NCBI RefSeq assembly: GCF_029215975.1
Contig: NZ_JAEMVD010000010.1
Coordinates: 1 to 39,049, forward strand
Reading direction: 5' to 3'
DNA from: Sulfurimonas sp. SAG-AH-194-C20
Lineage (GTDB): Bacteria; Campylobacterota; Campylobacteria; Campylobacterales; Sulfurimonadaceae
Length of the DNA stretch: 39,049 nt
Shown here: positions 1 through 8,614 of the stretch, piece by piece
Layout of the letters: each line of letters starts with the position of its first letter
How positions within the stretch are numbered: position 1 is the first letter of the stretch
Notes under the pieces: model-generated
What the model was told of the DNA's origin: nothing
Databases searched by the model: none
Seen by the model: the letters and a program-made list of their open reading frames with translations, nothing else
Position numbers and translations under genes: made by a program

Positions 1-375
1 AAATTTAAAAAAATCAAAGGTAGATACTCGGTCTTTGTTGGTAACAAGAAGCTTACCCAACTTAAACCTCAGTACTTTAACTTAACAGATGGTTGTCAAG
101 ATAAATTAGATTTTGTTATAGATGGGAAAGAACATTCCCTCTCAAACACTTCAGATTTTTATGTAACTGCCGATTTTAGAGTTATTAAAAACAAGAAACA
201 GCGTGTAAATATTATTGGTTACCAACCGAAGGGTCATATTGACGAAAGTGATATCACTATCTCTTTAAAAAAGTTAAATAAAAACTACTCGGTTGATAAG
301 CAGCATAAAATTTATAGAGTTGAATTTTATCAAAAAGAAGAATTTTGTTCCATGTTAATGGTTCATTTTAAATAG
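1..375 (+). CDS. C-terminal part of an unrecognised protein, first gene of the pilus/secretion operon in view
   Basis: The frame is open from the first base to a TAG at 373-375, giving 124 residues of a protein whose start lies outside the window. I do not recognise the family. The visible part is rich in Lys, Asn and beta-prone residues, has two Cys (in NLTDGCQD and EEFCSML), and shows no membrane segment. Only 11 bases separate it from the MshI-like gene, so it very probably belongs to the same operon. Its position suggests a pilus or pseudopilus-associated protein (a minor pilin C-terminus is possible), but nothing in the sequence proves this. Confidence 0.6.
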   Translation, partial: KFKKIKGRYSVFVGNKKLTQLKPQYFNLTDGCQDKLDFVIDGKEHSLSNTSDFYVTADFRVIKNKKQRVNIIGYQPKGHIDESDITISLKKLNKNYSVDKQHKIYRVEFYQKEEFCSMLMVHFK

Positions 376-386
376 GAAAATAGTTA

Positions 387-1922
387 ATGAGCACCCAAAC
401 ACAGCACTCTTTCTCAAATGTACTATCAGTTAATCCCTATAATAGTACATATATCAACAGTGTCTCAAGTTTTTTAAATGTAGATAGTTCGCCAGAATTT
501 TCTAAAGATCAATTTGTAATTTCTTATCTCAATACAAAAGAGTTTATAAATGCTCAGATTGAAATCAGCAAGAATATTCCAGATGAGGATATGTTTGATG
601 CTATTAATTCAAAAGCATATGACGAACTAGCATTAGATAATGCTGTTGAATACCAAATTCAATATATTGAAACATTTAACCATCTTGACGAAGACAACAG
701 ACATTTTCATGTTTTTATAGTTGACCCATTAGAAATAACACAAACATACATAAACACTATAGAAAGAATAAAGTACATTGATATTATTATTCCTGCTCCT
801 CTCCTTCTAAAGTCTCTCTATTCTAAAGAAATTATAGATAGTGGTGGTATACACTGTTTTGTTTACTTTCAAGAAAATGATGCATTTATCACGATTTATG
901 GAGACAAAGAATTTATATACACAAAATCTATTAAATATTCACTTATCGATATGCATGAACGTTTTTGCGAATTGTACGGTGAAAGAATAGAATATTCTAG
1001 TTTTATAGATTTTTATACTAATGAAAGTTTAAAAGAAACACAGAGCGACTACAAAGAGTACTTTATTAAGTTATATAAAGAGCTATTTGCAAATATAAAT
1101 GATATTTTAACTTATGCAAAACGTGCTTTTGACATAGAAAATTTTGATCATCTTTACATTGGTTCTCAATTAGAAACAATCACAAAACTTGATGAAATGC
1201 TTGAAGTTGAACTAAACATTAAATCTAGTGAATTTGATTTCAACTATGGCTTCGAGAGTAACAACCTTTATATTGATCAGCTACATGCACTAATGCATAC
1301 ATATACAACTCTATCAGAATCTCAAAGATATGAATCTAATTTTACAGTATATCATCGTCCACCTAAGTTTGTAAAAAGAGAAAGCGGTAGGCTAATACTC
1401 TTAACAGCAGCCTCTTTCGCTTTAGCATTTGCTTATCCAATTACTTATTGGATGCTTACTTATGCACAAGCACTTCAAGAAGACATCTTAAAACAAGAGT
1501 ATCGAGAAATACATAATATTAAAATAACAAGACAATCAACTATCAAAAATAAAGAAGCAGATAAAATAAAATCTCTTGCTCTTTTAGATGTAGAAAAAAA
1601 AGAGTATATAACAAAGAAAAACACTCTTATAAAGATACATGATGTAAAAGTAAACTACCCAATGAAAGCACAATTACTTTCATTACTTACTAAAGACTTA
1701 AATAAATTTTCAGTAAAAATGGAATCGCTATCATATGCTGAAAATAATAAAACAAAAATATTTCAATTCGACTTAGTCTCATCAAAGGATAGAAAAATCA
1801 CTAGACTTGTTCAGCACCTGACTAGAATTTATGAAAATAAGTTTAGATTCGAATTAGAAAGTATAGATTATGACCAAGAGAGCAAAGTATACTTCTCTCA
1901 GCTAAAGGTAAACTTATTATGA
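387..1922 (+). CDS. MshI/PilM-PilN-like inner-membrane assembly protein
   Basis: This 511-residue protein has a long cytoplasmic N-terminal region (about 1-333), one membrane segment at about 336-357, and a C-terminal coiled-coil and periplasmic region of about 150 residues. That is the GspL/MshI architecture, in which an actin-like PilM domain is joined to a PilN-like part. The N-terminal region is very divergent and I cannot pick out a clear PilM nucleotide-binding motif. The assignment rests on topology and on its place directly before MshJ-, MshK- and MshL-like genes. It overlaps the next gene by 4 bases (ATGA), implying translational coupling. It would dock the assembly ATPase to the inner-membrane alignment complex. 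Confidence 0.65.
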   Translation: MSTQTQHSFSNVLSVNPYNSTYINSVSSFLNVDSSPEFSKDQFVISYLNTKEFINAQIEISKNIPDEDMFDAINSKAYDELALDNAVEYQIQYIETFNHLDEDNRHFHVFIVDPLEITQTYINTIERIKYIDIIIPAPLLLKSLYSKEIIDSGGIHCFVYFQENDAFITIYGDKEFIYTKSIKYSLIDMHERFCELYGERIEYSSFIDFYTNESLKETQSDYKEYFIKLYKELFANINDILTYAKRAFDIENFDHLYIGSQLETITKLDEMLEVELNIKSSEFDFNYGFESNNLYIDQLHALMHTYTTLSESQRYESNFTVYHRPPKFVKRESGRLILLTAASFALAFAYPITYWMLTYAQALQEDILKQEYREIHNIKITRQSTIKNKEADKIKSLALLDVEKKEYITKKNTLIKIHDVKVNYPMKAQLLSLLTKDLNKFSVKMESLSYAENNKTKIFQFDLVSSKDRKITRLVQHLTRIYENKFRFELESIDYDQESKVYFSQLKVNLL

Positions 1923-2566
1923 AAAATATTTTGCCAAAGTTTAATATAGAAGACTATTTACACAACATTGATAAAGTGTTTTCTCAAAAAACACAAAAAG
2001 ACATTTATATGGTCTACATGATGATTATTGCTGGAATATTTGCTTTTGCCTATGTATTGTTTTGGGATAGCTCATTCGCAAGTTTTGAGTCAACTAGAAA
2101 ACATGTTCTTAGTCTAGATAGTAAAATTAATGCTGATAATTCTTATTTGCGAGCTAACCCTGAATCGAAGATTCTCATGCTTGATAATGAAATAACGAAA
2201 ATAAACAACAATATGATAGCACACAAAGATAATAATGCTTACATAAAAAGTAAAATTGAAACGATATCTTCACTTATATATGATGAGAGAACATGGGGTG
2301 AATATCTAGATTCAATATCTAGAAATGCCCAAAAATATCATGTGAAAATAAAAAGTTTTTCCAATAATTATGCACAAAATCATACTTCATTTGGTCACAT
2401 ACTTGATATCACAGTTAGTGTGAAAGCAAATTATAAAAACACTTTGCTTTTTATTAACTCATTAGAGCGAAGTGAACTCGTTGTTGATATACATGACTTT
2501 ACTATTAAGGCAGAAAATAATTTAAATACAGATTTGAATATTTCAGTTTGGGGGATTACATACTAA
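1919..2566 (+). CDS. MshJ/PilO-like inner-membrane alignment protein
   Basis: This 215-residue protein has a short cytoplasmic tail, one membrane helix at about 27-50 (YMVYMMIIAGIFAFAYVLF), a coiled coil at about 60-115 and a small periplasmic domain. This is the PilO/GspM/MshJ plan. The C-terminal beta/alpha region (ILDITVSVKANYKNTLLFIN) fits the PilO ferredoxin-like fold, in which a Phe-Ile-Asn before the last helix is typical. It is coupled on both sides: its ATG lies inside the end of the MshI-like gene, and its TAA shares one base with the next ATG. The expected role is pairing with the PilN-like part of the upstream protein to form the periplasmic scaffold. Confidence 0.7.
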   Translation: MKNILPKFNIEDYLHNIDKVFSQKTQKDIYMVYMMIIAGIFAFAYVLFWDSSFASFESTRKHVLSLDSKINADNSYLRANPESKILMLDNEITKINNNMIAHKDNNAYIKSKIETISSLIYDERTWGEYLDSISRNAQKYHVKIKSFSNNYAQNHTSFGHILDITVSVKANYKNTLLFINSLERSELVVDIHDFTIKAENNLNTDLNISVWGITY

Positions 2567-3027
2567 TGAAAAAAATAGTTTTAGGTTTGTCTATATTTCT
2601 AAGCAGTCTCTTGTATGCTAATGAACTTTCATGGGTTGACCAACAGGTAAATGCGATAAAACCACCTCGAATAGGCATGAAGGTGAGTTATATAAATAAG
2701 ATACAAGACCCTTTTGTATTTTTAGAAAAAAATGGAACCATTCAAAAAGAAACACCTAAAAAGAGCCTTTCATCAGTAAAGAAGAAAGAAAATACTTTAG
2801 TTCTTAAAAAACAAAAGACAAAAATAGTAAACAAAATTTTAGTTTTGAGTGTAGTAATGAACCATTCAGCCATGATAAGTGGAGAATGGTATAAAATCGG
2901 TGATGCAGTCAATGGTTTTGTCATCAGTGAAATCAATCCAAGTTCTGTACTTTTACGTAAAAATAAAAAGCAACTATTACTTTCAACTAAAAGTAATACT
3001 AATAAATTAAAATTTCTAAACAAGTAG
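2566..3027 (+). CDS. MshK/PilP-like periplasmic protein (CtsR-type)
   Basis: I chose the ATG at 2566, which overlaps the preceding TAA by one base, over an in-frame TTG at 2548. From 2566 the protein starts with a clean signal peptide (MKKIVLGLSIFLSSLLYA), while the earlier start would bury it. The mature part is about 135 residues, has a Lys-rich linker at about 55-90, and ends in a small beta domain (SAMISGEWYKIGDAVNGFVI) like the homology region of PilP/GspC/MshK proteins. Such proteins link the inner-membrane complex to the secretin, which is encoded 8 bases downstream. From memory, Campylobacter CtsR occupies the same position before the secretin gene. Confidence 0.65.
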   Translation: MKKIVLGLSIFLSSLLYANELSWVDQQVNAIKPPRIGMKVSYINKIQDPFVFLEKNGTIQKETPKKSLSSVKKKENTLVLKKQKTKIVNKILVLSVVMNHSAMISGEWYKIGDAVNGFVISEINPSSVLLRKNKKQLLLSTKSNTNKLKFLNK

Positions 3028-3035
3028 GATTTAAA

Positions 3036-4703
3036 ATGAAATATATACACATGCCAATACAAGCGACACTCTTAGCTTTTCTTCTTTCAACAAGTGCTAT
3101 TGCGGACTGTTCATACGAACTTTTTAGTATTAGTTCTGCAAAAGAGACAAAAATTATTGACTTCGTTGATCAACTAAGTGATGAATGTGGTTTTAGTATA
3201 ATTGTCACTGACCCAAATGCTGAAAAATTTTTGAATTCTAAGCTAAATAAAACAAACCTTAAAAACTTAACAATAGATGAAGTGCTTGATATTATTCTCT
3301 TAGAGAACAACCTCTCTTATACATTACAAAGTAATCTCCTTAAAATCTCTTATCTGACAACAAAAGTTTTTGAGATTGACTATATACTTTCACAGAGAAA
3401 AAGCACAGGAAGCACAGATGTGACGTTAAGTTCAAACTCTGCATCATCTCAAGGTGCTACACAAGGTGCTCGCGGTGGTGGAGCTAGAGCAGGTGGTGGA
3501 GCTGGAGCAGCCGGTGGAGCTGGAGCAGCTGGTGCTAGTCGACAATCTAATTCACAAACAGGTATAAAAATAGAGAGTACTGATGAAGTGAAGTTTTGGG
3601 AAGAGCTAGACTTAGAATTTCAAAATATTCTTAATCGTCCTCATGATAGCTATAAAGCACTTGCCCCAATTATTAATAAAAATGCTGGTCTTATTACTGT
3701 TACAGCAACGGCTAAACAATTAAAACGTTTTGAATCATACTTAAAAAGGCTACAGGACAAGGTTCAATTGCAAGTTTTAATAGATGTACAACTTCTTTCA
3801 GTCACGATGAATGAAGGACAAACAACTGGTATCGACTGGCAGCAATTATATGCATTACAAAACTTTGATATTTCTTTGAACCATATCTCAGCCCAAGGTG
3901 TAGATACATTTACAGATACTGGAATTACAACTCTTGCCTCCAATGCAGTTGAGCAAGTAGGTAGTTTAGTAAATGTAAAAGCTCAGGTAAAACTTAAAGA
4001 AGTTATCAAATTTCTAAAAACACAGGGAAATGTAAACTCTATTTCAAATCCTAAAGTTTTAACACTCAACAATCAACCAGCACTAATTACTGCTGGAACA
4101 GAATATTTTTATAAAATTGAGTCACAAACAAATCAACAAGGAACAGGGGGTGGTGTTGCAGCAACAACACAAAATCAAAATGTGCAATCTGTTTTTGCAG
4201 GTGTCCTTCTAACAATTACTCCTGAAATTTCTGATGATAGTACTATTACACTCAAAATAAATCCATCTCTTTCAGAAACGACAACAGATATTTCTGCACA
4301 AGACAATACAAATAGAGTAATGCCACCAGATTTAAATCGCCGCCAACTCTCTTCTGTTGTAACTGTCAAAGATGGGAATCGAATTATTTTGGGTGGTTTA
4401 ATTAACACAAGAAACACACTAAACTCTAGTAAAGTGCCAATACTTGGAGATATCCCAATTATTAGCTACTTGTTTAAATATGAAGAAAAAGTAAAACAAA
4501 TTGAAGAGCTTGTAATTATTATCGAACCACATATAATTCATAAATCTAAGAATAGTGTCTCTTTAGCAGACTTAGGTTATGAAGGAATGACAGATGATAT
4601 GTTAATGAAAGAAAGGCTTTCAAATACGGAACAAACCGATGCATTAACAGTCGAAAACTCTACTAAAGTTGGTCTTAAAGCACCTAAAAATCTTACAAAG
4701 TAA
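3036..4703 (+). CDS. mshL: Type II/MSHA-type secretin (outer-membrane channel)
   Basis: This 555-residue protein has a signal peptide (1-23), an N0/STN-like domain (about 40-110), a Gly/Ala-rich low-complexity insert (about 141-168), an N1-type domain, and the C-terminal secretin barrel (about 330-530). The barrel carries the family hallmarks, including VTVKDGNRIILGGLI and VPILGDIPIISYLFKY. In this MshL/PilQ family the protein forms the outer-membrane ring through which a pilus or DNA passes. The short tail after the barrel (about 525-555) has no obvious lipoprotein or pilotin motif. The Campylobacter counterpart is CtsD, needed for transformation. The Gly/Ala insert looks like a flexible linker or recent expansion, made of GGA/GGT/GCA-type repeats at 3470-3540. 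Confidence 0.9.
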   Translation: MKYIHMPIQATLLAFLLSTSAIADCSYELFSISSAKETKIIDFVDQLSDECGFSIIVTDPNAEKFLNSKLNKTNLKNLTIDEVLDIILLENNLSYTLQSNLLKISYLTTKVFEIDYILSQRKSTGSTDVTLSSNSASSQGATQGARGGGARAGGGAGAAGGAGAAGASRQSNSQTGIKIESTDEVKFWEELDLEFQNILNRPHDSYKALAPIINKNAGLITVTATAKQLKRFESYLKRLQDKVQLQVLIDVQLLSVTMNEGQTTGIDWQQLYALQNFDISLNHISAQGVDTFTDTGITTLASNAVEQVGSLVNVKAQVKLKEVIKFLKTQGNVNSISNPKVLTLNNQPALITAGTEYFYKIESQTNQQGTGGGVAATTQNQNVQSVFAGVLLTITPEISDDSTITLKINPSLSETTTDISAQDNTNRVMPPDLNRRQLSSVVTVKDGNRIILGGLINTRNTLNSSKVPILGDIPIISYLFKYEEKVKQIEELVIIIEPHIIHKSKNSVSLADLGYEGMTDDMLMKERLSNTEQTDALTVENSTKVGLKAPKNLTK

Positions 4704-4718
4704 AGAGAAATAATATAT

Positions 4719-5528
4719 ATGAACAGTATCTTTGCCAACTCTAAAGATGTTTTTTTAGATATTGTTAATGCGAAGGACTATGTTCAACTTGACCGTGTTT
4801 CTACAATATACCAATCTTTAAAAGATTCAATTAAAAAACCTCTCAAGATGATTTTACTTTATGGAAGACCAGGAACAGGTAAGAGTATGTTTTTAAATAA
4901 GTTGTATAAAGACTTGTCTTCTACTCAAAAAGTCTATCTTTATCAGACACCTATTTTAGATGAAAGTGAATTTTACAAAACACTTGCACAAGACTTATTT
5001 CAAACAAAGTATAGTGGTGAACTAAATTTTACTCAATTTATGAAGATTGTAGAATCAAAAGATATAGAAGAAATACCCGTAGTACTACTTGATGAAGCAC
5101 AACTCTACTCCGAAGTTTTAATGGAAAAAATTCGTCTTTTATCTGACACCCGAACAGTTAAATTTGTGATAACCCTACACAAAACAGAAAAAGAAGATAT
5201 CATAGCAAAAGAGCATTTCCAAACAAGAATTTGGGAAACTATTGAATTAGAGAATGCTTCTAGCACAGAATTAAAAATTTATATTCAGAAAAAACTCATG
5301 AAAGCAAACTGTTTTGATAGTGCTAATATGTTTACAAACAAGGCAGTTAGTAGAATCCATAAAATCACTAAAGGAAACTATAGAGATACAAATAAACTAC
5401 TATATACTCTCTTTGATTTATACTCTATATATGAAAACAACCAACAACTCTCAGCGATAAAAACTAATCAAGTTTCAAATAAAATTATTGAAATGTCAGC
5501 AATTCATACAGGTTTAATTGATGCTTAA
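4719..5528 (+). CDS. mshM: MshM/ExeA-like AAA ATPase
   Basis: This 269-residue cytoplasmic AAA+ ATPase has Walker A GRPGTGKS at 49-56 and Walker B VVLLDEAQ at about 121-128. A sensor-1 region (VKFVITLHKTEK) and a C-terminal helical lid follow. This is the ExeA/MshM group that helps secretin assembly or pilus function. It lacks the C-terminal peptidoglycan-binding and membrane part of ExeA, as MshM does. The Campylobacter equivalent in the same position is CtsP. It sits 15 bases after mshL and overlaps the TPR gene by 8 bases. Confidence 0.85.
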   Translation: MNSIFANSKDVFLDIVNAKDYVQLDRVSTIYQSLKDSIKKPLKMILLYGRPGTGKSMFLNKLYKDLSSTQKVYLYQTPILDESEFYKTLAQDLFQTKYSGELNFTQFMKIVESKDIEEIPVVLLDEAQLYSEVLMEKIRLLSDTRTVKFVITLHKTEKEDIIAKEHFQTRIWETIELENASSTELKIYIQKKLMKANCFDSANMFTNKAVSRIHKITKGNYRDTNKLLYTLFDLYSIYENNQQLSAIKTNQVSNKIIEMSAIHTGLIDA

Positions 5529-6330
5529 TATTATAGAACTAGAAAAACGTTGGTTTAAATACAAAATAAAGTCATACATTCCACATATTAGTATTTCGAT
5601 AAGTCTAATTGTGATATCTAGTGTATTTTTTCTTATACTCAATGATGTACAAAGCAGCCCTAAGAAAGTCTCAACTAAAAAAGCACTTCCCCTCACTAGT
5701 TTATCTGAAAAAAAAATTATTAATAAAGTTCAAACTTCTTTTCAAGAAGAGCATGTACAAAAAAAGCCTATTATACTTCCTGTTGTAACGCAAACCAACA
5801 TAACGAAAAATAACTTTCAAAATAAAATACAACTTTCTCCATCTTTGGACTTTATGAAAAAAATGCAAAATTCTCTTCAGCCATATTATAGTAATAGTGC
5901 CAATCGTTATAATCCTCTCCAAAAAGTTGAAGAACCAAAAACAGAAATAGTAGTACAAAAAGAAGTTATAACTCAAAGTTATATACCAAAACCTCAAAAG
6001 AGAAGTATTAATATAAAAAGACAAAATACACAAAATGATATCTATGAAATCATATCTCGTTTTAAAAAAAACAGTAACCCTGCTCTAAGTTTATTTGTTG
6101 CCAAAAAATATTATGAACTAGGTGACTATGAAAAAGCATACAACTATGCACTAATTACAAATAAAATCAACAAAAACATAGAATCTTCTTGGATTGTTTT
6201 TACAAAATCACTTGTTAAACTTGGAAAAAGAGACAAAGCTATTGCAACTCTTAAACAGTATATTAAACAGTCTCATTCTAGTGGTGCACGTATACTACTT
6301 GATGAAATTTATGCAGGAAATTTCAAATGA
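5521..6330 (+). CDS. MshN-like membrane-anchored TPR protein
   Basis: I start this at the ATG at 5521, inside the end of mshM; a TTG one codon earlier is less likely. The 269-residue protein has a cytoplasmic N-tail, one membrane segment at about 24-43 (ISISISLIVISSVFFLIL), a long Lys/Gln-rich linker (about 45-175), and two or more TPR-like helices in the last 90 residues (NPALSLFVAKKYYELGDYEKAYNYAL). MshN of Vibrio has the same plan and gene position. CtsX of Campylobacter also lies between the ATPase and ctsE, but I cannot show homology to it. It ends in a 4-base overlap with the next gene. Confidence 0.65.
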   Translation: MLNIIELEKRWFKYKIKSYIPHISISISLIVISSVFFLILNDVQSSPKKVSTKKALPLTSLSEKKIINKVQTSFQEEHVQKKPIILPVVTQTNITKNNFQNKIQLSPSLDFMKKMQNSLQPYYSNSANRYNPLQKVEEPKTEIVVQKEVITQSYIPKPQKRSINIKRQNTQNDIYEIISRFKKNSNPALSLFVAKKYYELGDYEKAYNYALITNKINKNIESSWIVFTKSLVKLGKRDKAIATLKQYIKQSHSSGARILLDEIYAGNFK

Positions 6331-6869
6331 AAATTTTACTTACATTACTCTTAACAATCAACCTTTATGCAGGTATTAAACAAAATATGTTCAATCTTTA
6401 TCAAAATCATAAATTTGAAAAGGTATGTCAACTTGGATTTGATAATTTTAAAAAGAATAAAAAAGATGAAGCATTTGTGTCACTTTATGCTTTTTCCTGC
6501 TTAAACTCTGACTACATTGACAGACTCGCTGTTCCAACTGCAGTGCTTAAACTTTCAAAAGAAGCACGAGCAAATTCAGCTTATTTTTCAGTTATTTTAA
6601 TGCAAAAAAAGCTTCTTTATCATGCTTTAGTAGACAACTATAACCTTTCTGAATTTTCTTTACCCACTACTGACTATGTTCTATCACGTGTTTTCGACCT
6701 TTACTCTAAAATCGGCGAACATCAGCCACGTGCTTTTTACCTTTTTGAAGACCCTTATGACAAAAAATTAACATATAAGCTTTACTTAGTTCGTGAATAT
6801 CAATTGAGTAAAATAGTTATAGAAGAATTTTACGATACAATAACTATAAAACGTCATGTGTACTGGTAG
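6327..6869 (+). CDS. Unrecognised exported protein inside the pilus operon
   Basis: This 180-residue protein has a short signal peptide (MKILLTLLLTINLYA) followed by an alpha-helical mature part. NMFNLYQNHKFEKVCQLGFDNF and KDEAFVSLYAFSCLNSDYIDRL look like one TPR/Sel1-like helical pair with two Cys. The C-terminal third is beta-prone and ends in HVYW. I do not know the family. It overlaps the MshN-like gene by 4 bases and lies 8 bases before the ATPase gene, so it is almost certainly co-expressed. It has no obvious counterpart in the Vibrio msh order and may be a lineage-specific periplasmic helper. Confidence 0.6.
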   Translation: MKILLTLLLTINLYAGIKQNMFNLYQNHKFEKVCQLGFDNFKKNKKDEAFVSLYAFSCLNSDYIDRLAVPTAVLKLSKEARANSAYFSVILMQKKLLYHALVDNYNLSEFSLPTTDYVLSRVFDLYSKIGEHQPRAFYLFEDPYDKKLTYKLYLVREYQLSKIVIEEFYDTITIKRHVYW

Positions 6870-6877
6870 GAGATACT

Positions 6878-8614
6878 GTGGATAAAATAACGACTGACTT
6901 ACTATCTGAAGGCTCTATTATGAAAGGGCAAGTAGATAGACTATTAGCCAAAGGTATAAATGAAAATTTAATACTTAGAGATATTACACTTTCTGGTTTT
7001 ATGACTATGGATAGATTAGTAAGATTTATTGTGCAAAAAGTCCGTGATGGTGTATATAATCTCTCTATTATTGAAAATTATGATTATATTTATGAAAGAG
7101 TTGTTCTTGAAAAATTAGCAGAAGAATTAGACTTATCTTTTATTGACCTTGACTCATTGGATATGGATTATCACTTAACAGCTAAAGTACCACTTGCACA
7201 GCTCCAAAAATATAATATCATTCCTGTTTATCAAGATGAGATGAGTATTACAATTGCATTTCATGACCCCTTAAATATAGAAGCGGAAGAATCTATCCAA
7301 AGAATTTTTCCAAAAAAAATTCTTAAGATTGCACTCAGTACAAAAAAGCAAATTGCTTCTTACTTACATAAAATCGCTCTAAAGGATAGTGTAAAAGATT
7401 TAGTTAAAAAAATAAAAGATGAACTTAATTCTATTAGTTCAGTTGAAGAACAACAAGAAGCCTCATCAATTTTACTTCTTATTGATGTAGTACTTAAAAC
7501 ATGTATTAATAGCCGTGGTAGCGATATACATATAGAGCCAACTGAAAAGAACTGTGTTGTTCGTTCTCGCATTGATGGTAAGTTAGTTGAAACATTCATC
7601 TTTGAAAAAGAAATTTACCCGCCTTTAGCTTCCAGGTTAAAACTCTTAGCCAATCTAGATATCGCAGAAAAAAGGAAACCTCAAGATGGTAGATTTTCAA
7701 CTGCAGTTGGAGCAAGAGAATATGATTTCCGTATTTCTACTCTTCCTATTCTTTATGGTGAGTCTATTGTTATGCGTGTTCTTGACAAGGAAAAAGCACT
7801 CGTTAGACTTGAAGATGCAGGTATGGACTCTGTTAGTTATCAAAAACTCATTAAAGGTTTAGAAGCACCTTATGGTATTATCCTAGTAACTGGTCCAACT
7901 GGTTCTGGTAAAACCACCACACTTTATGGTGCACTCAATGAATTAAGGAATGTTGAAGATAAAGTAATTACAGTTGAAGATCCTGTTGAGTATAGAATGA
8001 ATCTTATTCAACAAGTACAAGTAAATGCAAAAGTTGGTCTCTCTTTTGCTGATGCCCTTCGATCAATTCTTCGTCAAGATCCAGATAAAATTATGATTGG
8101 AGAGATACGCGATCAGGAGACACTTGAAATTGCAATTAAAGCAGCACTTACAGGGCATATGGTTATCTCTACTCTGCATACCAATGATTCTATATCTGCA
8201 ATTCCTCGTATGGCAGATATGGGAATTGAGCACTACTTGATTTCTGGTGCACTTGTAGCAATTCAAGCACAGCGACTTGTGCGAAAAATATGTGTTCATT
8301 GTAAAACAGAAGATATTCTCTCTTCGAGTGTTTTAGAAGAACTAGATGGAGTCTTTCCTGAAGGTTCTAAATTTTTCAAAGGAACTGGATGTAAAGAGTG
8401 TAGTGATAGTGGATACATGGGTCGAGAAATGATTTGCGAGGTACTAACTATTACAGATGAACTCTCAACTCTTATAGCAAAAGGTGCAGGTAAAGATGCT
8501 ATGCTTGCGCAAGCACAAAAAGACGGTTTTATTGATATATTTCAAAATGGTATTCAAAAAGCCTTAGACGGAATAACAAGTATTGAAGAGATACTAAAGG
8601 TGGCAAAGGGATGA
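6878..8614 (+). CDS. mshE: GspE/MshE-family assembly ATPase
   Basis: The start is GTG at 6878, with a good ribosome binding site (TAGGAGA) 4 bases upstream. The 578 residues comprise a divergent N-terminal MshEN/T2SSE-N region (1-165), the ATPase core with Walker A GPTGSGKTTT (about 339-348), Asp box/Walker B (DPDKIMIGEIRD, about 400), His box (TGHMVISTLHTND), and a tetracysteine zinc site (CVHC at about 471-474, CKEC at about 506-509). It powers pseudopilus or pilus polymerisation from the cytoplasmic face. The N-terminus lacks a clear RLG repeat of c-di-GMP-binding MshEN domains, so c-di-GMP control cannot be assumed. The Campylobacter equivalent is CtsE. Confidence 0.93.
   Translation: MDKITTDLLSEGSIMKGQVDRLLAKGINENLILRDITLSGFMTMDRLVRFIVQKVRDGVYNLSIIENYDYIYERVVLEKLAEELDLSFIDLDSLDMDYHLTAKVPLAQLQKYNIIPVYQDEMSITIAFHDPLNIEAEESIQRIFPKKILKIALSTKKQIASYLHKIALKDSVKDLVKKIKDELNSISSVEEQQEASSILLLIDVVLKTCINSRGSDIHIEPTEKNCVVRSRIDGKLVETFIFEKEIYPPLASRLKLLANLDIAEKRKPQDGRFSTAVGAREYDFRISTLPILYGESIVMRVLDKEKALVRLEDAGMDSVSYQKLIKGLEAPYGIILVTGPTGSGKTTTLYGALNELRNVEDKVITVEDPVEYRMNLIQQVQVNAKVGLSFADALRSILRQDPDKIMIGEIRDQETLEIAIKAALTGHMVISTLHTNDSISAIPRMADMGIEHYLISGALVAIQAQRLVRKICVHCKTEDILSSSVLEELDGVFPEGSKFFKGTGCKECSDSGYMGREMICEVLTITDELSTLIAKGAGKDAMLAQAQKDGFIDIFQNGIQKALDGITSIEEILKVAKG

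Noticed and set aside
3470..3540. Tandem repeat or insertion in the secretin gene
   Set aside because: It is an in-frame Gly/Ala-rich linker built from similar codons, common in secretins; no exact repeat unit is maintained.
6878..7375. c-di-GMP-binding MshEN domain in the assembly ATPase, which would link to the GGDEF genes in the window
   Set aside because: The RLGxx...G signature is not visible in the N-terminal region; only the general fold is plausible, so I do not claim binding.
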